In this document: piece by piece, positions 16,382 to 27,032 of the stretch
How positions within the stretch are numbered: the first letter of the stretch is position 1
Layout: every line of letters starts with the position of its first letter
Source: Spirosoma endbachense
GTDB lineage: Bacteria > Bacteroidota > Bacteroidia > Cytophagales > Spirosomataceae
DNA: 64,000 nt
Assembly (NCBI RefSeq): GCF_010233585.1
Contig: NZ_CP045997.1
Coordinates: 1,227,244 to 1,291,243, forward strand
Direction: 5' to 3'
Made by a program: the position numbers and the translations under genes
Notes under the pieces: model-generated
What the model saw: the letters and a program-made list of their open reading frames with translations, nothing else
What the model was told of the DNA's origin: nothing
The model's database searches: none

Positions 16382-18331
16382 TCAATTTCGTTCCCGGCTC
16401 AGATTGATGTTCTTAGGATGAGAAAAGAGTAAGGGTACATCTTCTACAACCACATTGTTTGTGTCCAGACCGTAGGCCGAATCTTCATGCAGGGCCGTTC
16501 GTCGGATCAGGAAATAACTGTTCATGATGATTTTCTGGATCAGCGGCAACTCATTTTCGTACGACAGGAAATTCTTAAAAACCACGAACCGGAAATCACC
16601 CATCAGATTTTTTTGGCTCAGCGATCGGTAGCGACTCGTAATTTCGACCTCATTGCATTTTACCATGTCTTCAACAGCTAATCGGAAGAACAGGTTGAGC
16701 CGGGGTTCGATACGGAAACCGAGGTAGAACGTGATGTAGTAAACGTCCTGTTCGGCCAGCGTCTCGACTTTGTAGCGCATCGTAAAGGGCTCATCTTCAA
16801 CATGAACATGAAGGAGCCAGTACACATCGGCCCGTTTGGGCGTTCGGTATAAAATGGATTCAATCGTTTCGGACTCAATTTTTGCCGAGGTCTCGGAGCC
16901 TGTCAGATAGACAAGGTGTGTAGCATATTTGGGAACAGTAGTATCGTTGCTGAGTTCTTTGAGGGTTTCGATAAACGGAGGCAGTGGCTCGAACTGAACG
17001 AAACTTCGCTTGAGATCTTTGCCTTTATGCCATAGGGTCATTACGGTTATGAGCAGCAGACCCAGCACAATCGAGATCCAGCCACCTTCTTCAAACTTGA
17101 TCAGGTTGGCAACCAGGAATGAGATTTCGATCGACAGAAAGAGGGCCGTTATAACCACCGTCAGGAGCGCATTTACGCGTTTTATGCGCAGATAGGCATT
17201 CATGAGCACCGTAGACATGAGCATGGTAAGCGTAACGGCCAGCCCAAAAGCCGCTTCCATGTTTTTCGACTCCTGAAAGTGTAATACAACCCCGATACAA
17301 CCCGCCATCAGTAGCCAGTTGATTTGTGGAATGTATAACTGACCCCGGAAATCGGTCGGGTAAATGACGCGCTGCCGTGGCCAGAGGTGAAGACGAATGG
17401 CTTCACCAATGAGCGTAAATGAACCGCTAATGAGCGCCTGACTGGCAATAATGGTCGCCAATGTGGCAATTCCGATGGCAAACCCCAGTATTGACGGGGG
17501 AACAATTTCGTAGAATGAACTCGTTGGACCAAGTTGCTTGCCCAAATGCTGCATCAGCCAGGCCGATTGACCAGCATAGGAAAGGAGCAGCATGAGCTTG
17601 ACAAATCCCCAACTGACCCGAATGTTTCCCCGACCGCAGTGACCCATATCGGAGTAGAGGGCTTCGGCTCCCGTTGTACAGAGGAAAACTCCACCCAACA
17701 GCCAGAACCCGCCCGGATAATCGCGGAGAAGCGTAACAACATGCCACGGATTTAAAGCTCGTAATACGCCTGGATGTTGCACCAGCGATAGTAATCCCAT
17801 CACGCCGATAAATGTAAACCAGACCACCATGACTGGGCCAAAAAGACGACCAAGCCACTGCGTACCAAATTGCTGAGTAATAAAAAGCAAGATGATAATA
17901 GCGAGCACGATAGGTACTGTATCCAGCTTTGGGTAGTAAATGAGCAGACCTTCAATAGCCGATGAGACCGAAATTGGCGGTGTAATGATGCCGTCGGCCA
18001 GCAGAAAACTACCACCGATAATTGCCGGATAGAGCATCCACTTGCCCGTGTATCGGCGGATCAGTGTGTACAGCGAAAAAATACCACCTTCCCCCTTGTT
18101 ATCGGCGTTGAGGGTGATAATGACATACTTCAGTGTAGTCTGAAACGTCAGTGTCCAGAAAACGGCGGAGAATGACCCCAGCACGAGGTTCTCGGTCAGG
18201 ATACGATTGCCAAAAATGGCTTTGTAGGTGTAAAGTGGTGATGTGCCGATGTCGCCAAAGACGATACCAATGGAAATCAGCAAACCGGAGAGAGAAACTT
18301 TATTCAGTTGCGAATGGGTAGATGAGTTCAT
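16382..18331 (-). CDS. kup: KUP-family potassium uptake transporter
   Basis: A 649-residue K+ transporter of the inner membrane. The family signature GIVFGDIGTSPLYTYKAIF is near the N-terminus; about twelve membrane helices fill the first 430 residues, and a cytoplasmic C-terminal domain of about 200 residues follows. KUP proteins import K+ driven by protons. It begins 29 nt after the stop of the kinase gene at the end of the kdp cluster, so it is probably read through from that operon: a constitutive-type importer joined to the inducible Kdp pump. Normal family length. Confidence 0.95.
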   Translation of the reverse strand: MNSSTHSQLNKVSLSGLLISIGIVFGDIGTSPLYTYKAIFGNRILTENLVLGSFSAVFWTLTFQTTLKYVIITLNADNKGEGGIFSLYTLIRRYTGKWMLYPAIIGGSFLLADGIITPPISVSSAIEGLLIYYPKLDTVPIVLAIIILLFITQQFGTQWLGRLFGPVMVVWFTFIGVMGLLSLVQHPGVLRALNPWHVVTLLRDYPGGFWLLGGVFLCTTGAEALYSDMGHCGRGNIRVSWGFVKLMLLLSYAGQSAWLMQHLGKQLGPTSSFYEIVPPSILGFAIGIATLATIIASQALISGSFTLIGEAIRLHLWPRQRVIYPTDFRGQLYIPQINWLLMAGCIGVVLHFQESKNMEAAFGLAVTLTMLMSTVLMNAYLRIKRVNALLTVVITALFLSIEISFLVANLIKFEEGGWISIVLGLLLITVMTLWHKGKDLKRSFVQFEPLPPFIETLKELSNDTTVPKYATHLVYLTGSETSAKIESETIESILYRTPKRADVYWLLHVHVEDEPFTMRYKVETLAEQDVYYITFYLGFRIEPRLNLFFRLAVEDMVKCNEVEITSRYRSLSQKNLMGDFRFVVFKNFLSYENELPLIQKIIMNSYFLIRRTALHEDSAYGLDTNNVVVEDVPLLFSHPKNINLSRERN

Positions 18332-18360
18332 ACCGCAAAGTAACTCAATTCGTTAAAGTC

Positions 18361-20154
18361 TCAACTACCAGGTAGTCTAAAATAGAAGGCTGCACCATCG
18401 GGCAGATCTGATTTTAGCCCAATTTCACCACCCATCGATTCGATAAATTCCTTGGAGATTGCCAGCCCTAAACCCGTACCACTTGATTGACCATTATTAC
18501 CTGGTGCTCTGAAATAGCGTTCGAAAATACGGTCGCGATGCTCGGCCCGGATGCCTGCTCCATAGTCGCGAACCAGAAACTCCACCTGGTTTCCGACTGG
18601 ATAAACGGATACATCGATCCGGTTATCTTCGGGACTATGCCGAACGGCATTCGAGAGAAAATTGACCAATACCCACGACGCTTTATCCGGATCGGCCTTA
18701 ACCGTTGGCAAGTCAGGAGGGGCGTTTACATCGAAACGAATGCGCTTTTGGTTGGCTGATACCTGAAGCGCATTGGTGGCGTACCGGACAATATCGGCCG
18801 GAGCAACGGTTTCGATCTTTAACTGGATCTGCCCCGATTCTACCTGCGCCATATTAACCAGTTCGCCCGTAATGCTGAGCAGCCGTTCGGCATCATCACG
18901 CACATGGCCAACGAGTTGTTTCTGCTCCTCATTCAGCTGGCCAATTCGGGAGTCGTCCAGCAATTTCAGGCTGAGTTTGATGCTGCTGATTGGCGTTTTC
19001 AGCTCATGCGATACTGTGGCAATGAAGTTTGTTTTGGCCTGATCGAGTTCTTTAAATGAGGTAATATTTTCCAGCATAATTACCCAGCCAGCCGGTCGAG
19101 CCACACCTTCGCCCGTTGGAGCTACCGTAACGGCGTGAATTTGCTTGTTAAAATAACTCTCCTTGCCTTTTCCATCCGAGCCAATCCCTGATAGGCCCGG
19201 ACTGGTGGGGGCGGGGTCATAAATTTTTAGCAGCCCATTGTGCTCAGGTCTGGGTGTGGTTTCGGGCCAATGTTCGGTCATCAGATCCTGAATCAGCGTT
19301 CGCATGAGGTCATTGACCGAAGCGATGTCGGGAGCGTACCGCCCGATCAGTTTCGCTTCGTCCATGCCGAGCAGTCGACAGGCGACCGGGTTTGCAAACA
19401 GAACCTTTTTGTTCTCATCCAGTCCGATAATGCCATCGCTCATGAGCTGGATCAGGGTATCGATACGCTTTTTCTCGAACAGCAGTTTAGCCAGGTTCGA
19501 GTGTTCATATTCATCCAGTTTCTGCGCCATCGAGTTGAATGACCGGGCTAATTCGCCAAATTCGTCACTAGAGCGGAAGTGCAACCGTTCTTCGAAATTA
19601 CGACTGGTTATTTCCCGAATGCCGCGCGTTAGCTCGCGTACTGGCCGGGCAATGTAGCTGGGGAAGTTAACGACGAACGACAGGACGATCAAAAAACAAA
19701 AGGTGCCCACGACCGCCAGGAGCAGGAGGGCATCCGTTGCAGTTTTTTCGGCAGTACCATTCTTGCGAAACATAGCCTGCCGGTTAATGTCATCGAGTTG
19801 CAACAGGTTGGATTGCAATCGTTTCGTTGCTGCGGTGTCTGTGGGTATCGCCTTTAACCGATTGAAATCGCGTCGTAAAGCGGCCGTAATTTCCTGCTCG
19901 CCCTCTTCAGTAACGTTGGCTTCCTGTTTGTGCAGATTCTCGTCGAACTGCTGGAATGCATCGGGGTCAGAAGTCCGCACAAGCAGGGCTTTCTGCATAT
20001 CACTGACGTACTGAAGGGAAATGTAATTATCCTTCAGAATAGCCTGCGAATCGTTGGCCAGTTCGTTCAGGTAATAAACACCCAGCCCGCCCAATCCGAG
20101 AATAATGGCGAACATGAAGGCTAAACCGAGCGATAGTTTTGATTTAATCGTCAT
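18361..20154 (-). CDS. sensor histidine kinase of the kdp cluster (HAMP, PAS, HisKA, HATPase)
   Basis: A 597-residue kinase: membrane helices at about 9-30 and 142-164 around a helical sensor region, HAMP (about 166-220), a PAS domain (about 225-345), HisKA with His383 in SHELKTPISS, and HATPase_c with NFLSNAVRHS and GTGLGLAISKEF. Its ATG overlaps the TGA of the KdpD gene by 4 nt (ATGA), so the two are translationally coupled. In E. coli one KdpD protein carries both the K+-sensing N-terminal part and the kinase; here the kinase is a separate chain. I infer it phosphorylates the NtrC-type regulator at 28687. Confidence 0.9.
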   Translation of the reverse strand: MTIKSKLSLGLAFMFAIILGLGGLGVYYLNELANDSQAILKDNYISLQYVSDMQKALLVRTSDPDAFQQFDENLHKQEANVTEEGEQEITAALRRDFNRLKAIPTDTAATKRLQSNLLQLDDINRQAMFRKNGTAEKTATDALLLLAVVGTFCFLIVLSFVVNFPSYIARPVRELTRGIREITSRNFEERLHFRSSDEFGELARSFNSMAQKLDEYEHSNLAKLLFEKKRIDTLIQLMSDGIIGLDENKKVLFANPVACRLLGMDEAKLIGRYAPDIASVNDLMRTLIQDLMTEHWPETTPRPEHNGLLKIYDPAPTSPGLSGIGSDGKGKESYFNKQIHAVTVAPTGEGVARPAGWVIMLENITSFKELDQAKTNFIATVSHELKTPISSIKLSLKLLDDSRIGQLNEEQKQLVGHVRDDAERLLSITGELVNMAQVESGQIQLKIETVAPADIVRYATNALQVSANQKRIRFDVNAPPDLPTVKADPDKASWVLVNFLSNAVRHSPEDNRIDVSVYPVGNQVEFLVRDYGAGIRAEHRDRIFERYFRAPGNNGQSSGTGLGLAISKEFIESMGGEIGLKSDLPDGAAFYFRLPGS

Positions 20155-21275
20155 GATAGAATAATCAGGTCGGTAGCCGAATCGGATAACTTATTCAGCA
20201 ACTGGTTAAAGGCGTTGGTGCGTAAAATGACCTGAATCAAGTTTATGTGTGGCTTGCCGATACATACCGTCGTAATTTTACGCTCCTCAGCTGTTTCGGC
20301 AATGGCACTGACGATATTTTTACTTTTAACCTGAATGACTTCAGCACCCAGTTCGGTAGCCAGTTTAAAGTTATTGATTAAATGCCGCTGTACATCCAGC
20401 TTAATCCGATTGGAGTCTTCGGCGGGTGTCTGAACATAAAGGACAAACCAGCGCGACTGGTAATAACTCGCCAGTCGCGACGTTTTGCGGATAACCCGTC
20501 GGGCTACTTCATGATTACTGCTAATGGCAGCCAGAAATCGTTCTGGCTTTAACTGTGTTCCGGGCGCAACCTGCGTTTCAATCTTACGTTCCACAGCGGT
20601 GGCCACCTCTTTGAGAGCCAGTTCGCGGAGTTGTAGAATCTTATCGGGCTGGAAAAAATTGCTCAGGGCCGTTTCAACCTTTGCCCGATCATAGATTTTA
20701 CCATCTTTCAGGCGCGTAATCAGCTCGTCGGCGGTGAGGTCAATATTGACAACTTCGTCGGCCATTTGCAGAATCCGATCCGGTACACGCTCGGCTACAT
20801 CGATGCCCGTAATTTGCCGTACCGACAGATAAAGACTTTCGATGTGCTGAATATTGACGGCGCTGATCACGTTGATGCCAGCATCCAGAATCTCCAGCAC
20901 ATCCTGCCACCGCTTCTCATTTTTAGACCCAGGAATGTTCGTATGGGCCAGTTCGTCAACAATGACCAGTTCGGGATGCAGGTTGATGACTGCCTGTAGA
21001 TCCATCTCGTCCAGTTCGCGCCCTTTATAAAAGAGCCGACGCCGGGCAATAACGGGCAAACCATCGACCAGAGCCCGTGTTTCGGCCCGGTTGTGCGTTT
21101 CGACAAACCCAATTCTGACATCGATGCCTCCCCGCAATAGCGCATGGGCTTCCTGCAACATCCGGTACGTTTTTCCAACGCCGGCACTCATACCAATATA
21201 AATCTTGAACTTCCCCCGCCTTGACTGACGGAGGAGATTCAAAAAATGTTCGGCATTCTGGTCGTTGGTTGTCAT
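20151..21275 (-). CDS. kdpD: KdpD N-terminal sensor protein (KdpD plus USP domains, no kinase)
   Basis: About 374 residues from the ATG at 21275. It contains the KdpD domain with the Walker A loop GMSAGVGKTYRM and VIVDELAHTNIPGS, then a universal-stress-protein-like domain ending in TDLIILS. Full-length KdpD continues into four membrane helices and a kinase; here the chain stops, and the next gene supplies a kinase. This split form is known in Bacteroidota. It likely senses K+ or ATP and controls the kinase. An upstream TTG at 21305 also opens the frame, but the ATG at 21275 fits better. Confidence 0.9.
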   Translation of the reverse strand: MTTNDQNAEHFLNLLRQSRRGKFKIYIGMSAGVGKTYRMLQEAHALLRGGIDVRIGFVETHNRAETRALVDGLPVIARRRLFYKGRELDEMDLQAVINLHPELVIVDELAHTNIPGSKNEKRWQDVLEILDAGINVISAVNIQHIESLYLSVRQITGIDVAERVPDRILQMADEVVNIDLTADELITRLKDGKIYDRAKVETALSNFFQPDKILQLRELALKEVATAVERKIETQVAPGTQLKPERFLAAISSNHEVARRVIRKTSRLASYYQSRWFVLYVQTPAEDSNRIKLDVQRHLINNFKLATELGAEVIQVKSKNIVSAIAETAEERKITTVCIGKPHINLIQVILRTNAFNQLLNKLSDSATDLIILS

Positions 21276-21326
21276 GGAAGCTAAATAATGTTGTCCTCTC
21301 GACAAAGGAGGAATGACAACAATGAA

Positions 21327-22454
21327 TTAGAAACTTACGGCCAGACTCGTTGTGAGGGCTGTGTTTGTTTTACTCATCCCGCTGACCGATTCAAAGATAG
21401 CATCCTGACTAGTATACACTTTACCTTCAATCCGGAAGACGGCATTAGGCAGAATGAAATAGTCAAAATTTACGGAATACCCCCAGGTTTTAAAGCCATT
21501 CGGGGTTCCGGTGGCAATGATTACGCCATTTTTATCGTCATAATACTCAACCCGTCCGGCCAGTTTCACGGCATCGCTGATCGAATAGCGTACAATCGCA
21601 ACCGGCGAATACCAGACATAGCTGCCACTTCCGGCCCGATGATCACCCGAGACAATGGGTTTGCGGTCAGCACCAATATCGAAACCAAGAATGGTGCTGA
21701 TTTTTCCGTTCGGGTTCAGAATCGCGTAGAAATTGTTGAAAAAACGCGACTGCTTCAGCGAATCAGGACGATCACTACCGATGAACGTACTCCAGTTTAG
21801 AAGAACGCTGGCATTGGGTTTATACTGCACCTGCGTGCTGATTGCCGGTCCCGTGTAACCCGGTAGTTTTGCAATCCGCTGCCAGCCATTGACCACCGAT
21901 CCCAGCAGTGTCCACTTACCATTTGGGGCATTGTAGGTCAGTTTGGCACCCGACAGATAATAGGGCGAATTTTCGGCCAGCAGGCTCCGGGTCAATGTCC
22001 AGCAATCTTTCGAGATCGCGCTTTCAAAACCGATGTGCGATGTAAAAATGCCTGCATCCAGCCATAAATCGCGTGTTTTGCTGAGTTTCACCCCAGCATT
22101 GGCTTCGAAGATATTCCGGAGCAATGGTTGCTCAGCCGCGTAGTTGTATTGCGCATAAGTACCTGCCTGAATGGCCAGATTGCCGCGAACCCGCTCACTG
22201 GAATAGGCCGCTTTGATAAAAGCCAGATTTACGTTGATTTCGCGGTTTCGCTTATGATTATACAAAAATCCGGGCCGTTCCTGGCTGGTTTTCGGAGCGG
22301 TAAAATCATGCGTATAGTACGCTTCTACATAACCGCTGAACGTTAATGTGGCTGAACTCTTGCTGGCGGTCGTATCTGCGGATATTTGTGCCAGTAAAGG
22401 TGTACTGAATGCCGACCAGGCTAAGGTCAGCAAGATGTAAACTGTCTGTTTCAT
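21327..22454 (-). CDS. porin-like outer-membrane beta-barrel protein of the kdp operon
   Basis: A 375-residue protein with a signal peptide ending near LLAQ (residue 22). Alternating hydrophobic strands and an aromatic C-terminal end (TTSLAVSF) indicate a beta-barrel. FSGYVEAYYTHDF after the leader is typical of the Bacteroidota porin-like family. It lies between kdpC and kdpD with a 21-nt gap to kdpD, so it probably lets K+ reach the periplasm, which would suit a cell starved of K+. That role is inference; no ion selectivity can be read. A hairpin at 22480-22510 separates it from kdpC. Confidence 0.8.
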   Translation of the reverse strand: MKQTVYILLTLAWSAFSTPLLAQISADTTASKSSATLTFSGYVEAYYTHDFTAPKTSQERPGFLYNHKRNREINVNLAFIKAAYSSERVRGNLAIQAGTYAQYNYAAEQPLLRNIFEANAGVKLSKTRDLWLDAGIFTSHIGFESAISKDCWTLTRSLLAENSPYYLSGAKLTYNAPNGKWTLLGSVVNGWQRIAKLPGYTGPAISTQVQYKPNASVLLNWSTFIGSDRPDSLKQSRFFNNFYAILNPNGKISTILGFDIGADRKPIVSGDHRAGSGSYVWYSPVAIVRYSISDAVKLAGRVEYYDDKNGVIIATGTPNGFKTWGYSVNFDYFILPNAVFRIEGKVYTSQDAIFESVSGMSKTNTALTTSLAVSF

Positions 22455-22479
22455 GGTTGTTTTGTTGTACTCAATAAAC

Positions 22480-22510
22480 TTACCCGAACAGACACAGTCT
22501 GTTCGGGTAA
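22480..22510 (-). repeat. 14-bp hairpin between kdpC and the porin-like gene
   Basis: TTACCCGAACAGAC (22480-22493) and GTCTGTTCGGGTAA (22497-22510) pair perfectly around loop ACA. In mid-operon it could reduce read-through or protect the kdpFABC mRNA end. Confidence 0.65.
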
Positions 22511-22515
22511 TGGCT

Positions 22516-23079
22516 TCATTTTAGAGCATCCAGGGCAACATTCAGCTTTAGAACGTTTACCGCAGACGGGCCAAACAGGCCTATTAACGGGCCTTTAATT
22601 TGCTCATCGACCAATTGATTCAACCGATCGGCACTGATGCCACGAGTTTTCGCAATCCGTGCCACCTGAATCTTAGCCGCTGCGGGCGACAGATCGGGGT
22701 CCAGACCTGAGCCTGATGCGGTTACCAACTCGGCAGGAATGTCTTCTTTACGAATTCCGGGATTATGAACCAGAAATGTATCGATACGGACCTGAACGGC
22801 TTTCAGGTAATCGGGGTTCGATGGGCCTTTATTCGATCCGGCCGAACCGGCTGCATTGTAGTCAACCGCAGAAGGACGTCCGTTAAAATAGCGGTCTTCG
22901 GTAAATTTCTGGCCTACCAGTGCGTAGCCAACTACCTTACCGTTTACGGTGACGGTTTCCCCTTTACCGCCACCCGGCGCAAACCGGCCGACGCCAGCGA
23001 TCACGAGTGGATAAAGAACCGAAAGGATGACCAGCAGAACGAGCGTAAGCCGAATGGCTGGTCCAATGTGATTTTTCAT
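22516..23079 (-). CDS. kdpC: potassium-transporting ATPase subunit C
   Basis: A 187-residue KdpC: one N-terminal membrane helix (about 10-30) and a periplasmic domain with GQKFTEDRYFNGRPSA and NPDYLKAVQVRID, both typical of the family. KdpC joins KdpA and KdpB and stabilises the high-affinity K+ pump. It lies 51 nt after kdpB. Length is normal. Confidence 0.96.
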   Translation of the reverse strand: MKNHIGPAIRLTLVLLVILSVLYPLVIAGVGRFAPGGGKGETVTVNGKVVGYALVGQKFTEDRYFNGRPSAVDYNAAGSAGSNKGPSNPDYLKAVQVRIDTFLVHNPGIRKEDIPAELVTASGSGLDPDLSPAAAKIQVARIAKTRGISADRLNQLVDEQIKGPLIGLFGPSAVNVLKLNVALDALK

Positions 23080-23130
23080 GGTTACTATTTTTAGTTGTGG
23101 AGCCTGGTCCGCCGTGGGGTATAGTTGTGG

Positions 23131-25200
23131 TTACACAAACAATCCCACGACCAGGTCAATCAATTTAATGCCGATAAACGGAGCAATAATGCCACCCAAT
23201 CCATAGATGAACAGGTTCCGGCGGAGCAGGGCCGATGCGCCAATTGGTTTGTATTCGACACCACGCAGGGCCAGCGGAATGAGCATCGGGATAATGATGG
23301 CGTTGAAGATCACCGCCGATAAAATGGCCGATTCTGAACTGTGTAATTTCATGATATTGATAGCCTGTAAGGCCGGAATCGACACCACGAAAAGAGCAGG
23401 AACAATGGCAAAGTATTTGGCTACGTCGTTGGCAATCGAAAACGTTGTAAGCGTACCGCGCGTAATCAGCAACTGCTTTCCAATTTCAACCACTTCAATC
23501 AGTTTGGTTGGGTCGTTATCCAGATCCACCATGTTACCAGCTTCTTTGGCCGCCTGTGTCCCCGAGTTCATCGCTACACCAACGTCGGCCTGGGCTAGAG
23601 CAGGCGCATCGTTCGTGCCATCGCCCATCATTGCGACCAGTTTACCACCGGTCTGCTCATGACGGATGTAGTTCATTTTGTCTTCCGGTTTGGCTTCGGC
23701 GATGTAATCATCTACGCCCGCTTTTTCGGCGATAAACTTCGCTGTCAGTGGGTTATCGCCAGTTACCATGACCGTTTTTACGCCCATTTTTCGTAGCCGT
23801 TCAAAGCGCTCCGAAATACCCGGTTTAATGATGTCCTGTAATTCAATAACACCTTTAATAAGATCATTTTCGGATACGACCAGTGGTGTTCCACCGTTGG
23901 CAGCAATCTTTTTGGCCTGATCGTCTGTTTCTTTGGGAAATGGATTGCCAGCCCGCGTAACGATGTTCCGAATCGAATCCGTGGCCCCTTTACGGATGCG
24001 TAGAATCGATCCATTGTTCCCCGTAGGCATGTCGATGCCCGACGAGCGTGTTTCGGCGGTAAACTTAATGAGTGTAGCGCCATCCGTAGAGAGTTTATTC
24101 GTCACTTTTGGCCCTGCCAGCTCTACGATGGATTTGCCTTCTGGTGTTTCGTCGGCCAGTGAGCTGAGCGCCGAAGCCCGGATCATATCGTCTTCAGAGA
24201 TACCCGGAGCCGGGTAAAAATTGGTGGCTTTCCGGTTGCCAATCGTAATCGTTCCGGTTTTGTCGAGCAGCAGCGTGTCGATATCGCCCGCTGTTTCAAC
24301 GGCCCGTCCTGATTTGGCAATTACATTTGCCCGTAAGGCACGATCCATACCGGCAATCCCGATGGCTGACAGCAGCCCGCCGATGGTTGTTGGAATCAGA
24401 CAGACAAAGAGTGAAATCAGAGCCGCGATCGTAATCGGGGTGTTTGCGTAGTCGGCAAAGGGTTTCAGTGCTACACAGACAATAATGAAAATGAGCGTAA
24501 AACCAGCCAGGAGAATCGTCAATGCGATTTCATTCGGCGTTTTTTGCCGACTGGCTCCTTCTACCAGTGCAATCATTTTATCAAGGAACGACTCACCGGG
24601 CTGCGTAGTCACCTGCACTTTGATGCGGTCAGACAGCACTTTCGTTCCGCCCGTTACCGATGATTTATCTCCTCCTGCTTCGCGAATGACCGGCGCCGAT
24701 TCGCCCGTAATGGCCGATTCGTCGATGGTGGCCAAGCCTTCAATGATTTCACCATCGGATGGGATAATGTCGCCTGGTTCGCATACAAAAACGTCGCCTT
24801 TAACGAGTTGTGCCGATGAAATAATCTGCACTTCGTTGGTGTACATGTTGCCTACTGGCCGAATGACCTTGGCTGGCGTTTCCTGCCGTGTTTTACGCAG
24901 CGATTCGGCCTGTGCTTTCCCCCGCGCTTCGGCAATGGCTTCGGCGAAGTTGGCGAACAGAATGGTCAGTAAAAGAATCGCCGTGATAGCGATGTTATAG
25001 CCCAGCGACCCCTGCGATGTATCGCCCGTGGTGGCGATGTAGGCCGTTACCAGTACCATAACGATGGTGCCGATTTCGACCGTAAACATGACGGGGTTTT
25101 TAATCAGAATCGAAGGACTTAATTTGACAAACGACTCCCGGATTGCTGTTCCAACGAGCTCGCGCTGGAACAGAGAAGGGGATGAATTTTGCTTTGCCAT
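23131..25200 (-). CDS. kdpB: potassium-transporting ATPase ATP-binding subunit
   Basis: A 689-residue P-type ATPase that powers K+ import through KdpA. Visible motifs: TGES at 165-168 (actuator loop, with Ser168 at the place of the inhibitory phosphoserine known in E. coli KdpB), the membrane motif CLIPTT, DKTGT with phospho-acceptor Asp313, and [12 protein letters not shown] with the hinge aspartates. Membrane helices lie at about 35-85, 225-285 and 580-689. Normal length; second large gene of the kdp operon. Confidence 0.97.
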   Translation of the reverse strand: MAKQNSSPSLFQRELVGTAIRESFVKLSPSILIKNPVMFTVEIGTIVMVLVTAYIATTGDTSQGSLGYNIAITAILLLTILFANFAEAIAEARGKAQAESLRKTRQETPAKVIRPVGNMYTNEVQIISSAQLVKGDVFVCEPGDIIPSDGEIIEGLATIDESAITGESAPVIREAGGDKSSVTGGTKVLSDRIKVQVTTQPGESFLDKMIALVEGASRQKTPNEIALTILLAGFTLIFIIVCVALKPFADYANTPITIAALISLFVCLIPTTIGGLLSAIGIAGMDRALRANVIAKSGRAVETAGDIDTLLLDKTGTITIGNRKATNFYPAPGISEDDMIRASALSSLADETPEGKSIVELAGPKVTNKLSTDGATLIKFTAETRSSGIDMPTGNNGSILRIRKGATDSIRNIVTRAGNPFPKETDDQAKKIAANGGTPLVVSENDLIKGVIELQDIIKPGISERFERLRKMGVKTVMVTGDNPLTAKFIAEKAGVDDYIAEAKPEDKMNYIRHEQTGGKLVAMMGDGTNDAPALAQADVGVAMNSGTQAAKEAGNMVDLDNDPTKLIEVVEIGKQLLITRGTLTTFSIANDVAKYFAIVPALFVVSIPALQAINIMKLHSSESAILSAVIFNAIIIPMLIPLALRGVEYKPIGASALLRRNLFIYGLGGIIAPFIGIKLIDLVVGLFV

Positions 25201-25272
25201 TTTTTTATGTTGTCTGGATCGGTGATTCTGCCAATCGACTATACTTGGAAATCAGAGAAATCACCGGTCGAA

Positions 25273-26991
25273 TTACTTGAGTGAGAAATATTCGGCTAGT
25301 GGTCCAAGGGCCAGTGCCGGGAAGAACGAAAGTGCTGTGATGATGATGATAACAGCGAAGGTCATGAGGCCGAATGTAGCCGTGTCGGTAGGCAAAGTCC
25401 CCGACGATTCAGGAACATATTTTTTCTTCGCCAGCAGTCCCGCAATTGCCACCGGGCCAATGATCGGAATAAACCGACCCAGAATCAGGACAATACCCGT
25501 TGCGTAGTTCCAGAAAAAGTTGTTGTCGCCCAGGCCTTCAAAGCCCGATCCGTTGTTGGCGTTGGCCGAGGTGAACTCGTACAATATTTCCGAGAAGCCG
25601 TGGTTTGCAGGATTGTTGAGCCAGGCGGAGGGCTTAACGACCCAGTCGGACGCGACCCCGGCAGCATTGGAGGACTTAACAAAAAACCAGGTCGCCAAAG
25701 CCGTACCGCCTTTCACCAGTAATGTACTCAGCAGTGCTACGATGGATGCAATCTTAATCTCACGGGCTTCTACCTTTCGACCGAATAGCTCGGGTGTTCG
25801 TCCGACCATCAGTCCGGAAATAAACACGGCGATAATCAGGTAGTAGTAATAATTCAGAAAGCCCACGCCACAGCCGCCATAGAAGGCATTGGTCATCATA
25901 CCCAGCAGTTCCATAGTGCCCGAGAGGGCCATTGACGAATCGTGCATGGAGTTGACCGAACCCGTTGAAATAATGGTCGTTACGATGCTCCAGTAAGCAG
26001 ATGCCAGTGGTCCAAACCGGACCTCTTTCCCTTCCATAGCGCCTGTAGGCTGGCTCATTCCCATATGGGCAATGGCCGGGTTACCATGAACTTCGGTTAC
26101 CAGTGTCGGAATCAGCAGACAGAGCATGCCGAGTGTCATAACGCCATAGATCACCCAGGTAAACCGACGGCGGTTGATCAGGAAGCCGAGCGCAAAAAGC
26201 ATTGCAATTGGAATCAGCACCTGCGCTACCATTTCGACCATGTTGGTGAAATAGCTTGGGTTTTCGAGTGGGTGAGCCGAGTTTGCACCGAACCAGCCAC
26301 CGCCGTTGGTGCCGACGTGTTTGATGGCGATCATACCAGCCGCTGGTCCGCGGGAAACGCCAACCGTATCGCCCTGCATGGTTATGATGCTGTCTTTCCC
26401 ATCGAAGCTGGCCGGTGTTCCATTAAATGCCAGGAGCAGAGCCACGATGAAGGAAATTGGCAGTAAAATTCGAGTGATCGACTTTACGAAAAATACGTAG
26501 AAGTTGCCGACGGTGTCTACTACTTTAGGCAGAAACGACCGCACAACGAGCAGCAGTGATGCAATACCTGTTGCCGCAGACGTAAACATCAGGAAGTTCA
26601 TAACGAACAACTGTGTCAGGTAGGTTGCCCCCGATTCGCCTGAATAGTGCTGCAAATCGCAGTTGACCATAAAGCTGATGGCCGTATTAAACGCCAGATC
26701 AGGGGTCATGGATGGATTGCCGTCCGGGTTAAGCGGAAGAATGCCTTGCAGCATAAGCAGCGTAAAGGCAAAGACCAGCCATACGGCGTTGATTGTTAGC
26801 AAGGCAACGAGGTTTTCTTTCCAACTCATTTCGCGGGTTGGATCGATACCTCCTATGCGATAGATAAAGCGTTCCAGCGGTCCGTTGGCCGATTCAGGTT
26901 TAAAGACGTTGGCAATGTATTTGCCCAGCGGAATGGCCAGCAGAACGGTTATTCCGTACATGGCTATAACGCCTATTAATTCAGTTGACAT
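25273..26991 (-). CDS. kdpA: potassium-transporting ATPase subunit A
   Basis: A 572-residue channel-like subunit of the Kdp complex with about ten membrane helices and four pore-loop repeats; TNGGGWFGANSAHPLENP and the NNGSGFEGL segment are hallmark filter-region sequences. It selects and translocates K+, with energy from KdpB. It starts 41 nt after kdpF and ends 72 nt before kdpB. Normal length. Confidence 0.97.
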   Translation of the reverse strand: MSTELIGVIAMYGITVLLAIPLGKYIANVFKPESANGPLERFIYRIGGIDPTREMSWKENLVALLTINAVWLVFAFTLLMLQGILPLNPDGNPSMTPDLAFNTAISFMVNCDLQHYSGESGATYLTQLFVMNFLMFTSAATGIASLLLVVRSFLPKVVDTVGNFYVFFVKSITRILLPISFIVALLLAFNGTPASFDGKDSIITMQGDTVGVSRGPAAGMIAIKHVGTNGGGWFGANSAHPLENPSYFTNMVEMVAQVLIPIAMLFALGFLINRRRFTWVIYGVMTLGMLCLLIPTLVTEVHGNPAIAHMGMSQPTGAMEGKEVRFGPLASAYWSIVTTIISTGSVNSMHDSSMALSGTMELLGMMTNAFYGGCGVGFLNYYYYLIIAVFISGLMVGRTPELFGRKVEAREIKIASIVALLSTLLVKGGTALATWFFVKSSNAAGVASDWVVKPSAWLNNPANHGFSEILYEFTSANANNGSGFEGLGDNNFFWNYATGIVLILGRFIPIIGPVAIAGLLAKKKYVPESSGTLPTDTATFGLMTFAVIIIITALSFFPALALGPLAEYFSLK

Positions 26992-27032
26992 GGTGAATGT
27001 GTGTTACTCCCATACCGGGAGAGACGTTCGGG

